A stretch of DNA of 43,388 nt from NCBI GenBank assembly GCA_024275045.1, contig JAJRZX010000106.1, positions 1 through 43,388 of the forward strand. Reading direction: 5' to 3'. Both the position numbers and the translations under genes were made by a program. Positions 16,834-25,347 of the stretch are shown here, in pieces. Numbering within the stretch: position 1 is the first letter of the stretch; each line of letters begins with the position of its first letter. The DNA is from Deltaproteobacteria bacterium. Lineage in GTDB: Bacteria > Desulfobacterota > GWC2-55-46 > JADFVP01. Under the pieces are notes generated by a model. It was not told the origin of the DNA. It saw only the letters and a program-made list of their open reading frames with translations, and made no database searches.

Positions 16834-18011
16834 TAAAACAAGGGGCCCTGCATAAGACAAAAAACATGAGTATGGATAAAAGCCTTGAGAACGCGGAAAA
16901 AGCCGTAAGCGCGAAAAGAGACGTAAGAGAGCTTAGCGGCATCAGTACCTATCTGCAGATGATACTGGATAACTCCAAGGCCCTTATTGTTACTACGGAC
17001 AGAATGGGCTGCATAGTGGAGTTCAACCGCGAGGGCGAGAGCCTGCTGGGGTACTCCAAGCAAGAGCTCTCGGGGCAATCCGCCTCCATACTATTTGATG
17101 ATGACTCCTCATCAAACGAGACCCTTCAGCAATGGCTGGAGGGGCTGAAACGTCCCGATGCCATACATAACCGTGAGGTAGTACTGAAGGCAAAATCAGG
17201 CCAGCTTGTTTACATCAACCTTACGGTCTCGCGCATGGTAAATGATGCGGGAAACACCATCGGCTCCGTTGCCATAGGCAAAGACATCTCAGAAGAGAAG
17301 AGGCTGCAGTTCAAGCTCATGCAGGCCGAGAAACTCGTGGGCATAGGCACGCTGGCAACAGGCATAGCCCATGAGATAAACAACCCCCTTGCAGGGGTAC
17401 TGGGCATGGCAGAGGCCATAAGAGACGAGGCCGATATTAACTTAATAAAAGAACACAGCGCGGATATAATAAAATACGCCACTGATGCCGCCAACATAGT
17501 CAAGGAGCTCTCCGCCTACTCAAGGGCTGCCACGGAGACATCAAAGACCTTATTTGATATGTCAGAGGTAATGGCAAGGGCCCTTAAGATGGCACGGCAC
17601 TCCATCTCACTCAGCCCCATAGAGGTAGTTGAGGATTTAGGGAAAAATTGCCATATTATGGGTAATGAAGGCGAATTTCAGCAAATTTTCGTTAACCTCA
17701 TACTTAATGCCGTCCAGGCCATGGACGGCAGCGGCAGACTGAGGCTGCGCTGTTATAAAGATAAACACCATATAAAAGCAGAGGTCTCGGACACGGGCCC
17801 CGGCATACCGCCTGAGTACGTTAATCACATATACGACCCCTTTTTCACCACAAAACCCATTGGACTCGGCACGGGCCTGGGCCTGTACGTAACGTACGGC
17901 ATAGTATCAAAACACGGAGGCACCATAGACGTTGAGACCGCCCCCGGCGCAGGAGCTGCTTTTTTACTCACTCTGCCGGAATTTATAGAAGGGCTGGAGA
18001 TGACACTGTAA
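16830..18011 (+). CDS. PAS-domain sensor histidine kinase
   Basis: The 393-residue product has no membrane segment, so it should be a cytoplasmic sensor. A PAS domain spans about residues 38-155 (DNSKALIVTTDRMGCIVEFN ... VAIGKDISE). The dimerisation domain contains the phosphoacceptor His181 in GIAHEINNPLAG, and the ATPase domain has NLILNAVQAM (N box), DTGPGIP (G1) and GLGTGLGL (G2). The family is NtrB-like. The GTG start at 16830 overlaps the regulator's TGA by four bases, with GAGG just upstream; a later ATG at 16866 lacks a ribosome binding site. A strong terminator follows. The signal sensed by PAS cannot be deduced; no heme or flavin ligand motif is evident. Confidence 0.92.
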   Translation: MIKQGALHKTKNMSMDKSLENAEKAVSAKRDVRELSGISTYLQMILDNSKALIVTTDRMGCIVEFNREGESLLGYSKQELSGQSASILFDDDSSSNETLQQWLEGLKRPDAIHNREVVLKAKSGQLVYINLTVSRMVNDAGNTIGSVAIGKDISEEKRLQFKLMQAEKLVGIGTLATGIAHEINNPLAGVLGMAEAIRDEADINLIKEHSADIIKYATDAANIVKELSAYSRAATETSKTLFDMSEVMARALKMARHSISLSPIEVVEDLGKNCHIMGNEGEFQQIFVNLILNAVQAMDGSGRLRLRCYKDKHHIKAEVSDTGPGIPPEYVNHIYDPFFTTKPIGLGTGLGLYVTYGIVSKHGGTIDVETAPGAGAAFLLTLPEFIEGLEMTL

Positions 18012-18020
18012 GGGATTAAG

Positions 18021-18048
18021 ATTTTAAGATATGTATTTTAAGATATGG
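18021..18048. repeat. Two direct copies of a 13-base AT-rich sequence
   Basis: ATTTTAAGATATG occurs twice in a row (18021-18033 and 18035-18047) just after the histidine kinase stop codon and before its terminator. No function is apparent. Confidence 0.8.
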
Positions 18049-18052
18049 ACGT

Positions 18053-18085
18053 AAAAAGCCGCCCCCTAAGGGGGCGGCTTTTTTT
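18053..18085 (+). terminator. Rho-independent terminator after the two-component genes
   Basis: A 14-bp stem (18053-18066 with 18070-18083) closes on a 3-base TAA loop; the GC core GCCGCCCCC is followed by a run of T. It lies about 40 bases after the histidine kinase stop codon and could work in both directions. Confidence 0.93.
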
Positions 18086-18131
18086 ATATTATATAATTCT
18101 TTATCTACGAATAAACGAGTAAAAGAGAGTC

Positions 18132-18270
18132 GTCAGGCCCCTTAGTAAAGCCCCTTTGTCAGGCCCCTTAGTAAAGCCCCTTTGTCAGGCCCCTTAGTAA
18201 AGCCCCTTTGTCAGGCCCCTTTGTCAGCCCCCCTTTGTCAGGCCCCCTTTTCACACCCCCTTTACAGGCC
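18132..18270. repeat. Tandem array of a 26-base unit with degenerate tail
   Basis: Three exact copies of a 26-base unit beginning GTCAGGCCCCTTAG lie at 18132-18157, 18158-18183 and 18184-18209. Shorter decayed versions (GTCAGGCCCCTTT, GTCAGCCCCCCTTT and so on) continue to about 18270, ending at the stop codon of the small exported protein. The unit is pyrimidine-rich on the plus strand and reads as non-coding. The copy number may vary between strains through replication slippage. Confidence 0.9.
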
Positions 18271-18272
18271 CC

Positions 18273-18554
18273 TTAGATATCTCCCACGTCTCTAATGAAG
18301 ACGTAGTGGAATGGCTTTTTAAGGAGCACATCCGCTGTATCGCCAACAGAGTTGGTAATAATGGAAAAAGGCAGGGCCGCTATAAAGATGCCTATCTCGG
18401 CAACAAAAAAGGCGGCTCCAACAGGTCTTAAGAAGGCCACGTCAGCAAGTACGCTGAGGTCCGAGGGCTTCTCATGGTGGTCAATAACAGCATGGGCCGT
18501 TGAGGTGGTAAGAAGAAGTGCAACAAAACAGAGGGCAATCATTATTTTCTTCAT
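18273..18554 (-). CDS. Small exported or membrane protein, unknown function
   Basis: The 93-residue product has a clear signal peptide (MKKIMIALCFVALLLTTSTAHA, cleavage after AHA) followed by a short polar stretch and a hydrophobic segment (about residues 43-66, RPVGAAFFVAEIGIFIAALPFSI), then KKPFHYVFIRDVGD. Small proteins with this R-P-x-G ... LPFS ... PF-Y-F-R layout occur in other proteobacteria with no firm function; this is from memory. It should be anchored to the inner membrane facing the periplasm. AAGGAG lies 6 bases before the ATG. It stands alone between a terminator plus tandem repeat and the gene run ending at 18633. Confidence 0.72.
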   Translation of the reverse strand: MKKIMIALCFVALLLTTSTAHAVIDHHEKPSDLSVLADVAFLRPVGAAFFVAEIGIFIAALPFSIITNSVGDTADVLLKKPFHYVFIRDVGDI

Positions 18555-18632
18555 GCTTAACTCCTTTTAGTAATTTCATCCGCAACCGCGAAAAAATCTA
18601 CTCTGATCAATATATACCTTTTTAAGATAAAA

Positions 18633-19481
18633 TTACACCATTATTTCACCTCTGCCGCCAGAGCGCGCCGCGGCTGCGGCAGACTCTTTTGAGACAAGGT
18701 CTCTAAATGCAGGATGATAAGGCCCTGCCACAATGCTCTGCTCAAGCTCGGCGGTATGCTGCAGGCCCATTCTGATTATCCTGATACCGGCATCCCTGAA
18801 AAGCAGGGAAATCTCCCCGCATAGACGCACCATCTCTTCCATTGTCCAGGGCTCATATTTGCCCTCACGAAAGAGGGTCTCAAGGGCCGTATTTTTCATC
18901 ACCACAGTAGGGTATACGCGTACAAAATCAGGCTCTAAGCCTATAATTTCCCGCACAGTATCAAGTACCGTAGATTCGTTGTCACCGGGAAGCCCGGGCA
19001 TGAACTGCAGCCCCACGGCAAGCCCCGCGCTCTTAAGATGCCCAACAGCGGCCACCGTATCCGCGGCAGAGTGGCCTCTATTGCTAAGTGCCAGCACAGT
19101 GTTATTCATGGACTGCACGCCAAGCTCCACGGTATCTACGCCGTGAGAGACCAGAAACCCTGCAATCTCCTCTGAGATACAATCAGGGCGCGTGGAGACC
19201 CTTATGCCGTCTATCAGACCACGGCGCAGAAAATCCTCTACAGGAGCGAGGCAGCGGACCTGCTCTGTTTTTTTCATGGCCGTAAAGGTGCCGCCGTAAA
19301 AGGCCGCCTCTTTTCTGCCCCTGCCCTTCCATGTGCCGAGATAGAGCTCTATCTGTGCCTTAATCTCAGCAGACGAGGGCGCGCCGAGGATACCTGTAAT
19401 ACGAGGCTGGTCGCAGAACACGCATATGGTCTCACAGCCCCCAAAGGGTATGAAAAAAGGTATTACCAGCATCCTGCTCAT
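18633..19481 (-). CDS. Radical SAM protein of the Elp3-like superfamily, linked to rnc
   Basis: The 282-residue product carries the radical SAM cluster motif CETICVFC (CxxxCxxC) near residues 15-22, preceded by LVIPFFIPFGG, and AAFYGGTFTAM, which binds S-adenosylmethionine. The DGIRVSTRPDCI, VDTVELGVQSMN and GLQFMPGLPGD segments match Elp3/coproporphyrinogen-oxidase-like radical SAM proteins. It lacks the acetyltransferase domain of true Elp3. It probably modifies RNA or a cofactor, but the substrate is unknown. Its ATG overlaps the stop of rnc by four bases and it is the last gene of the mnmA-mtaB-rnc chain, so cotranslation with RNase III is likely. Confidence 0.85.
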   Translation of the reverse strand: MSRMLVIPFFIPFGGCETICVFCDQPRITGILGAPSSAEIKAQIELYLGTWKGRGRKEAAFYGGTFTAMKKTEQVRCLAPVEDFLRRGLIDGIRVSTRPDCISEEIAGFLVSHGVDTVELGVQSMNNTVLALSNRGHSAADTVAAVGHLKSAGLAVGLQFMPGLPGDNESTVLDTVREIIGLEPDFVRVYPTVVMKNTALETLFREGKYEPWTMEEMVRLCGEISLLFRDAGIRIIRMGLQHTAELEQSIVAGPYHPAFRDLVSKESAAAAARSGGRGEIMV

Positions 19482-20257
19482 GCGTTTCCACCTGCCTCCG
19501 CGTCCTTATCTTCCCTCTCTATCTCTTCAAGGGCATGGGCCGCGGCTGCCTGCTCCGCCTCTTTCTTGCTCTTGCCTGTACCCCTGCCGCGGACACGGCC
19601 TCCTATGGAGACCTCCACCTCATATGTACGGTCATGTGGGGTGCCGCTCTTATCTGTTACAGAGTACAGAGGCGTGGCGCCAAGCGTTCTCTGTGCAAGC
19701 TCCTGCAGGGCGGGTTTATAATCAAAGTACCCGGGCTCTTTTACGGCATCCTCAATAAGGGGCGAGAAAAGCCTCTCCACACGGGTAAAAAACTCGTTAA
19801 AACCCTCCTCAATATAACGTGCGCCAAGGTACGCCTCAAAGAGCCCCGCAAGGATCCGTTCATTATCAGACCCACCGCTGCCAGCGAGCCCTCGGGACAT
19901 GAGCAGGTGTTCACCAAGGCCCATGTGACGGGCAAGTCCGCAAAGTACTCGCCTGTTTACAAGTCTGGCCCGTAGACCGGTAAGGCCCCCTTCCTGCATC
20001 TCAGGGTAGCGGTTAAAGAGTATATGGCTTATAGCGGCGTCAAGTACGGAGTCGCCCAAAAACTCAAGCCTCTCATTGGAGCGCGGCGCCTCAGAGGTGC
20101 CAACGGAGCCGTCATCGGCAACGGCCTCATTAAGAAAAGAGCTGTGCGTAAACACCTCTCTAAGGAGCCGGGTATCCTTAAAAGGCGGACATAGCGAGGC
20201 GTTGAACTCACTTAGTTCCAACAAATATCTCTCCATAAAAGAGAGTTCTTTTTTCAT
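19478..20257 (-). CDS. rnc: Ribonuclease III
   Basis: The 259-residue product has the RNase III catalytic signature NERLEFLGDSVLDAAIS (about residues 62-78), with the acidic residues that bind two magnesium ions, and a second acidic pair in LFEAYLGARYIEEG. The C-terminal double-stranded RNA-binding domain runs from DYKPALQEL to the KKEAEQAAAAHALEEI helix. It cleaves double-stranded RNA in rRNA maturation and mRNA decay. It overlaps mtaB upstream and the radical SAM gene downstream by four bases each (ATGA), so all are translationally coupled. The length and residues are normal for the family, with a short N-terminal extension. Confidence 0.96.
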   Translation of the reverse strand: MKKELSFMERYLLELSEFNASLCPPFKDTRLLREVFTHSSFLNEAVADDGSVGTSEAPRSNERLEFLGDSVLDAAISHILFNRYPEMQEGGLTGLRARLVNRRVLCGLARHMGLGEHLLMSRGLAGSGGSDNERILAGLFEAYLGARYIEEGFNEFFTRVERLFSPLIEDAVKEPGYFDYKPALQELAQRTLGATPLYSVTDKSGTPHDRTYEVEVSIGGRVRGRGTGKSKKEAEQAAAAHALEEIEREDKDAEAGGNA

Positions 20258-21657
20258 AAGACCTCTTTTCGAGATTCTTCAGAAGAGGAAGAAGAGGGTC
20301 TCGTAATCTCACCCCTCAGCCCCTTTGCCCACATCGGCCCCTTGAGGCGCATGGTAAGAAGCTCGTTCTCATGGGGCACTCTATCAGCACCACCCCCATC
20401 CTTTGCCTCAGGCTCTATTAGTACGTTAATATAATTACCGGTCTTACCATAAGCAAGGCCCGTCTCCCTGTCCCTTGTACCCTCAACAAGGACCTCGGCT
20501 GAGGTGCCGATAAACCTCTCACAAAAGTCCTTTTTCTTCTCCTCACCAAGGGCCCGGAGAAGGGCGCAGCGTTTTTTTATCTCAAGACCGTCTACACGGC
20601 CGGGCAGCGCCGAGGCCGCGGTACCTGACCTTGGAGAGAATGGAAATACGTGCAGGTATGCTATGGGCAGGTCTTTTAAGAGTGCATAGGTGTTCTCAAA
20701 TTCTCTCTGCCCCTCGCCCGGGAAACCTACGATAACATCAGAGCCTATGGCAATACCCTGCACCCTCTCCACAAGAGTAGTAACTACACGGGAAAAAAGC
20801 CCGCTATCGTGCCTTCTTCGCATAAGTTTTAAAATTCTATCATCACCGCTCTGCAAGGGAAGATGAAGGTGATTGCATATAGAGCGTCCACCTGAGATAA
20901 GTTCAACAAAATCCTCCGTAACCTCATCAGGGTCTATGGAGCTGACTCTGAAACGGCAGGGATATTTTTTAGACTCTATGAACTCCATTAAAGCGGTTAT
21001 ATCCCGTGGGGGGGTGAGGTCACGGCCCCATGCGCCAAGGTGAATACCCGTGAGAATTATCTCCTTAAAACCCCTCTCCACAATCTCTCCTATCTCCGCC
21101 TCTAAATCAACAAGAGGCAGAGACCTTGAGTGGCCCCTTGCCCGCGGGATAAGACAATAAGAACAGCTCATATCGCAGCCGTCCTGAATCTTTAAATTTA
21201 TACGCGTTCGCCCCGAGGCGGTACGGGCCCGAAGAGACCATGGCACGCCGCGGCCTTGTTCTGCGTCCGCACCTTCAGCTACAAGAGGGGCCCCGGCACG
21301 TCTGCCCCTCTGTACGTAACTTGCTATCTCGCCTTTAGCGGGGTTGCCAAGTACGTAATCCGCCTCATGGAGCGCAGAGAGCTCCGCTGAAGAGACCTCT
21401 GCGTAACACCCCGTGACAATGACCACCGCATTGGGGTTAAAACGTCTTGCCCGCCTGATAAGCCCCCGGGACTGCGTATCAGAGTTTGCCGTAACAGTGC
21501 AGGTGTTGATTATGCAGACATCCGCGGGGCCGGGAAAGGTTACGGCGCGGTAACCCGGAAGCGCGGCAAGTATCTCCTCCATGGCCGATGAATCATACTG
21601 ATTGGCCTTGCAGCCAAGAGTAGTGAGGCAAAAAGTCTTTGTACTCTGCTCTCTCAC
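20254..21657 (-). CDS. mtaB: tRNA t6A37 methylthiotransferase (MtaB type)
   Basis: The 467-residue product has the three methylthiotransferase parts: an N-terminal domain with three cysteines (TTLGCKANQYD, INTCTVT, TGCYAE), a radical SAM domain with CDMSCSYC (CxxxCxxC), and a C-terminal TRAM-like RNA-binding region. GCKANQYDS and the overall form match MtaB, which adds a methylthio group to t6A at position 37 of tRNAs, rather than MiaB or RimO. The GTG at 21657 is the preferred start: AGGAGG lies 7 bases upstream inside mnmA and the GTGA overlaps the mnmA stop. It sits between mnmA and rnc in a coupled chain, so two tRNA thiolation enzymes are made together. Confidence 0.9.
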   Translation of the reverse strand: MREQSTKTFCLTTLGCKANQYDSSAMEEILAALPGYRAVTFPGPADVCIINTCTVTANSDTQSRGLIRRARRFNPNAVVIVTGCYAEVSSAELSALHEADYVLGNPAKGEIASYVQRGRRAGAPLVAEGADAEQGRGVPWSLRARTASGRTRINLKIQDGCDMSCSYCLIPRARGHSRSLPLVDLEAEIGEIVERGFKEIILTGIHLGAWGRDLTPPRDITALMEFIESKKYPCRFRVSSIDPDEVTEDFVELISGGRSICNHLHLPLQSGDDRILKLMRRRHDSGLFSRVVTTLVERVQGIAIGSDVIVGFPGEGQREFENTYALLKDLPIAYLHVFPFSPRSGTAASALPGRVDGLEIKKRCALLRALGEEKKKDFCERFIGTSAEVLVEGTRDRETGLAYGKTGNYINVLIEPEAKDGGGADRVPHENELLTMRLKGPMWAKGLRGEITRPSSSSSEESRKEVL

Positions 21658-22793
21658 CCAATGGCCTCCTCTATCCACCCGCCGCCAAGGACCATGTCGC
21701 CTCTGTACAAGACCACGGCCTGCCCCGGTGTTACGGACTTTTGAGGACTCTCAAACTCCACGGTAATACTCTCATCATTATTTACACTTACACGGCAGGC
21801 AACCTCATCAGGGCTGTAGCGGATACGCGCGGTAATACCAGGTGCCTTAATAATCTCCGCCCCCGCCTCTGCCCCGTCTCTGCCTGTCCATATAATATTA
21901 CCCGCCCGAAGCCCCTGTGAGTAGAGCTCATGAGAGGGGCCCACCACAAGGCGGTTATTCACAGTGTCTATCTCAGATACATAAAAAGGCCCCTCAGCCC
22001 CTCCGAGGCCAAGGCCCTTTCTCTGCCCTATGGTGTACTGAAAAAGTCCCTCGTGGGTACCAAGGATTTTGCCGTTCCTGTCCGTTATCTTACCTCCACC
22101 CTTTTCTTTAAGACCGCCTTCCCGTGAGGCGATAAAATCTCTGTAGGTGCCGCTCTCTACAAAACATATCTCCTGGCTCTCTTTTTTCTCCGAGGTCTTA
22201 AGCCCGAGCTCCCTTGCCCTGGCGCGCACCTCAGACTTTCTCATACCACCAAGGGGAAAGAGCGTGCCATTAAGCTGGGCCTCTGTCATGGTAAAGAGAA
22301 AATAACTCTGATCCTTTGTCTTGTCCACGCCCTTAAAGAGCCGCGGCCTGCCGTTAATATTCTCTATACGGGCGTAGTGCCCTGTAGCCAGATACGCTGC
22401 GCCAAGTCCAAGGGCTTTTTTTCTAAGGGCATGGAACTTTAATATCTCATTACACTTAACGCATGGGTTGGGGGTCTTGCCCTGAAGGTAGGCGGCGGTA
22501 AAGTACTCAACCACCTCTTCCTCGAATAAATCCTTCATGTTAAGCACATAAAAAGGCACGTCCAGGCCACGGGCTACGCGCCGCGCGTCATGGAGGTCTT
22601 CAAGAGAGCAGCATCCACCTGTTACGGCCCCGCTCTCGGCCTGCGCATTCACATCATCCGCAGCATAGTCCCATAACTGCATGGAGACCCCAATGCAATC
22701 ATAACCATGCTCCTTTAAGAGCGCAAGGGCCACGGAGGAATCCACGCCTCCGCTCATGGCTACTACTACTTTTTCTTTTTTCTGAAGATTCAT
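21654..22793 (-). CDS. mnmA: tRNA-specific 2-thiouridylase
   Basis: The 379-residue product has the ATP pyrophosphatase P-loop SGGVDSS near the N-terminus, the catalytic cysteines in NPCVKCN and in ESQEICFVESG, the GHYARIE segment and the C-terminal beta-barrel domain with GLFQYTIGQRKGLG. MnmA makes the 2-thio group of wobble uridine 34 in tRNA for Lys, Glu and Gln using sulfur relayed from IscS, encoded nearby at 23417-24583. The ATG at 22793 is used as the start; an in-frame TTG is six codons upstream, and the ribosome binding site is weak (GGAAAAG). Its end holds the Shine-Dalgarno of mtaB. Confidence 0.95.
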   Translation of the reverse strand: MNLQKKEKVVVAMSGGVDSSVALALLKEHGYDCIGVSMQLWDYAADDVNAQAESGAVTGGCCSLEDLHDARRVARGLDVPFYVLNMKDLFEEEVVEYFTAAYLQGKTPNPCVKCNEILKFHALRKKALGLGAAYLATGHYARIENINGRPRLFKGVDKTKDQSYFLFTMTEAQLNGTLFPLGGMRKSEVRARARELGLKTSEKKESQEICFVESGTYRDFIASREGGLKEKGGGKITDRNGKILGTHEGLFQYTIGQRKGLGLGGAEGPFYVSEIDTVNNRLVVGPSHELYSQGLRAGNIIWTGRDGAEAGAEIIKAPGITARIRYSPDEVACRVSVNNDESITVEFESPQKSVTPGQAVVLYRGDMVLGGGWIEEAIG

Positions 22794-22942
22794 TTTTTTT
22801 ATCTTTTCCAAACAGCAAGTTCAAGTGAAGCACAAACAAAGGGCCGCGCGCCCCTTCTGTGTCTCAGGGCATACCTCTAAGTCCCACACCCCTTTAAAGA
22901 ATATTATATGAAAAAGGTACGCAAAAAAAGAGAAATAAAACA

Positions 22943-22969
22943 GACCCCCGGGTTTTTCAAGCGGGGGTC
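22943..22969 (-). terminator. Probable terminator of the isc operon
   Basis: An 8-bp stem, GACCCCCG (22943-22950) with CGGGGGTC (22962-22969), closes an 11-base loop. On the minus strand it is followed by TGTTTTATTT and lies about 37 bases past the iscU stop codon. Confidence 0.7.
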
Positions 22970-23005
22970 ACTCATAAGCGCGTTACTATTTACCTCGTAA
23001 AGCCG

Positions 23006-23383
23006 CTACTTCTTGGCCGGGTGCGTCTCCTTGTAGTTCTCAATGGCCGCGTGCAGGGCATCAGCCGCAAGGTTTGAGCAATGCATCTTTACGGGAGGCA
23101 GACCGTCAAGGGCCTCTGCAACGGTATCATTGGAGATACTGTCGGCGTCATCAAGGTTCTTGCCCTTTACAAGCTCTGTTACCATGGAGCTTGTTGCGAT
23201 AGCGGCTCCGCACCCAAAGGTCTTGAACTTTACGTCCGTTATCTTATCGTCCTCGACCTTAATGGTAAGTTTCATGATATCGCCGCAGGCCGGGTTGCCT
23301 ACAGTGCCCTCACCGCTGGGTTTTTCTATCTCGCCTACGTTTCTGGGGTTTGAAAAGTGGTCCATCACCTTTTTGCTGTACAT
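23006..23383 (-). CDS. iscU: Fe-S cluster scaffold protein IscU
   Basis: The 125-residue product is a complete IscU/NifU N-terminal scaffold on which 2Fe-2S clusters are built. The three cluster cysteines are Cys33 (PACGD, with Asp35), Cys58 (FGCGAAIA) and Cys102 (MHCSNLA). The typical IscU LPPVK-x-C motif is present as LPPVKMHC, which docks HscA. GGAG lies before the ATG. It follows iscS by 33 bases and ends the operon. No hscA, hscB or ferredoxin genes are present, so this is a minimal isc operon, as is common in anaerobes. Confidence 0.93.
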   Translation of the reverse strand: MYSKKVMDHFSNPRNVGEIEKPSGEGTVGNPACGDIMKLTIKVEDDKITDVKFKTFGCGAAIATSSMVTELVKGKNLDDADSISNDTVAEALDGLPPVKMHCSNLAADALHAAIENYKETHPAKK

Positions 23384-23416
23384 ATTATTGCTTCTCCTTT
23401 TTATAGGGTATATTTG

Positions 23417-24583
23417 TTATTTGGCTCCGGCATAAAGAGGGGACATGCTCCTCATCCGCTCCACTATGGGAGGCATGACCTCAATAATATAATCTATTTC
23501 AGCCTCTGTATTGTCTTTTCCAAAGCTGAACCTTACGGAACCGTGGCTCATCTCATGAGATAGGCTCATGGCAAGGAGCACGTGGCTCGGCTCAAGGCTG
23601 CCTGATGTGCAGGCAGAGCCGCTTGAGGCCGCTACTCCCATCATATCAAGACCAAGCAGCAGTGACTCGCCCTCTACGTACTCGAAACTGATATTGGCTG
23701 TATTTGGAAGCCTGTGCTCCACATCGCCGTTTATCTTTATATCAGGTATCTTGGCCGCTATTCCCTTCTCCAGCCTGTCCCTGAGTCCCGACATGTGCTT
23801 TACGTTCTCCTCCATACTCTCATTGGCCATCTCGCATGCCTTGCCAAGGCCCACAAGCCCGGCAACGTTCTCTGTGCCACCGCGGCGATTTCTCTCCTGA
23901 TGGCCTCCGTGCATAAGGGGGACAAGACGCACGCCCCGCCTTACAAAGAGGGCTCCCGTGCCCTTGGGCCCGTAAAGCTTATGCCCCGAGAGGGTAAGAA
24001 GGTCTACCTTCAGAGTCTTTACGTCTATGGGTATCTTGCCAACGGCCTGCACGGCATCCGTATGAAAGACAATGCCTTTTTCCCGCGCTATCTCGCCTAT
24101 CTCGTCTATGGGGAATATCACGCCTGTCTCGTTATTGGCGTACATAATCGAAATAAGGATAGTCTCCGGCCTTATGGCCGCTCTAAGCTCATCAAGGTCA
24201 AGCCTGCCCATGGCGTCCACTTTTAAATACGTTACCGCAAAACCCTCTTTTTCAAGGTACTTACAGGTATTTAAGACCGCCGGGTGCTCTACCACGGTTG
24301 TTATAATATGGTTGCCTTTATTTTTTTTGGCAAGGGCCACGCCTTTTATGGCATGGTTGTCGCCCTCTGTACCCGTGGCCGTAAAGACCACCTCAAGAGG
24401 CGCGCAGTTAAGGAGCGCGGCCACGCGCTCACGCGCCGTGTCCATTGCTGCCTTGGGGCCTCTCGCGGCCCAGTGAACGCTTGAGGGGTTACCCCAGTCA
24501 TCTCGTAAAAAGGGAAGCATCTCGTCAAGAACCTCGTGGTCAAGAGGCGTTGTGGCGTTGTGGTCTATATATATCTTTTCCAA
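23417..24583 (-). CDS. iscS: Cysteine desulfurase
   Basis: The 388-residue product is a pyridoxal-phosphate cysteine desulfurase that supplies sulfur to IscU and MnmA. It has the HNATTPLD N-terminus, TEGDNHAIKG, HTDAVQAVGKI, the PLP-binding Lys in SGHKLYGPKG, and the mobile active-site Cys in SSGSACTSGSLEPSHVL. The SSGSACTSGSLEPSHVL loop is the longer class I type (IscS/NifS). It begins with a TTG codon; AGGAGG lies 10 bases upstream. It lies between iscR and iscU, 54 bases after iscR. It could equally be called NifS; the neighbouring IscR makes the Isc role more likely. Confidence 0.95.
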   Translation of the reverse strand: MEKIYIDHNATTPLDHEVLDEMLPFLRDDWGNPSSVHWAARGPKAAMDTARERVAALLNCAPLEVVFTATGTEGDNHAIKGVALAKKNKGNHIITTVVEHPAVLNTCKYLEKEGFAVTYLKVDAMGRLDLDELRAAIRPETILISIMYANNETGVIFPIDEIGEIAREKGIVFHTDAVQAVGKIPIDVKTLKVDLLTLSGHKLYGPKGTGALFVRRGVRLVPLMHGGHQERNRRGGTENVAGLVGLGKACEMANESMEENVKHMSGLRDRLEKGIAAKIPDIKINGDVEHRLPNTANISFEYVEGESLLLGLDMMGVAASSGSACTSGSLEPSHVLLAMSLSHEMSHGSVRFSFGKDNTEAEIDYIIEVMPPIVERMRSMSPLYAGAK

Positions 24584-24637
24584 GTTAAGGAAACCTCCTT
24601 TAAGTAGCTTATTCCGTTAGACAAGGCCATACATACC

Positions 24638-25048
24638 CTATTTTGCATTCTCCGTAATATCTTCTATGCTTATGGAGTTCAGAAACTCCGCGATCTTCTG
24701 AGCAAGCCCCTTCCAGACCCCCTGCGTAGAACAGGTCACCGACCTCTCGCAGCCATTAGAGTCCTTATCCAGACAGGCCACGGGGTTTAGCGGCTCCTCT
24801 ACAACGGTTATTACCTCGCCTACGCTAATATCCGCCGATGGTCTCGCAAGTACGTATCCTCCGCCCGGCCCGCGTACGCTTCGTACAATCTCCCCTTTTC
24901 TGAGTTTTACAAAGAGCTGCTCCAGGTACGACAGAGATATACCCTCCATCTTTGAGATATCCTTAAGCGCCACAGGGGCATCGCCTGGATGTCTCGCAAG
25001 GCTTACCATTGCCCTTACGGCATATTGCCCCTTTGTGGATAATCTCAT
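24638..25048 (-). CDS. iscR: Fe-S-sensing Rrf2-family repressor IscR
   Basis: The 136-residue product has the Rrf2 winged-helix domain (MRLSTKGQYAVRAMVSLA, then VALKDISKMEGISLSYLEQLFVKLRK) and the wing RGPGGGYVLAR. Three cysteines at 92, 100 and 106 (C-x7-C-x5-C) match the 2Fe-2S ligands of IscR; the fourth ligand, His107 in E. coli, is Ser here, so another residue may complete the site. IscR senses cluster supply and represses its own operon. The gene heads iscR-iscS-iscU. The promoter carries an IscR type 1-like site, which strongly supports the name and autoregulation. Confidence 0.93.
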   Translation of the reverse strand: MRLSTKGQYAVRAMVSLARHPGDAPVALKDISKMEGISLSYLEQLFVKLRKGEIVRSVRGPGGGYVLARPSADISVGEVITVVEEPLNPVACLDKDSNGCERSVTCSTQGVWKGLAQKIAEFLNSISIEDITENAK

Positions 25049-25255
25049 ATTATAATACCTCTTGAACCTCTGAAATACCCCTGACGCCCTTCAAACCCCA
25101 ACCCCAAATAACCCTAAAAACACTTTAATATTCCCCTCTTACAAAACAAGGCAGATATAAATCGCCAAATACGAAGAGACCCTCACCTGCCGGGGACAAC
25201 CCCTGAGACATGGACCCCTTAATACCGGCCCTGGTTTGTAGGGGAATATTGTATA

Positions 25256-25288
25256 AATTTAGTATACCTTATTAATTTTGTCAAGTAT
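25256..25288 (-). promoter_or_regulatory. isc operon promoter with IscR type 1-like binding site
   Basis: On the minus strand, TTGACA (-35, 25279-25284), 17 bases and TAAATT (-10, 25256-25261) form the promoter. A 25-base dyad at 25264-25288 overlaps the -35 and spacer. Compared with the E. coli IscR type 1 consensus as I know it, 22 of 25 positions agree, including both outer ATA/TAT ends and the YYGAC half; the second half departs at three positions. IscR bound here would block RNA polymerase. The start would lie about 200 bases before the iscR ATG. Confidence 0.75.
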
Positions 25289-25347
25289 TAATTGAGACTC
25301 CCCGGGAAATGAAGAGCAGGGACGCGGGTTTTTAATTAAAGGTATAT

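Noticed and set aside
18132-18270. A CRISPR array
   Set aside because: Units are directly contiguous with no unique spacers, and no cas genes are present.
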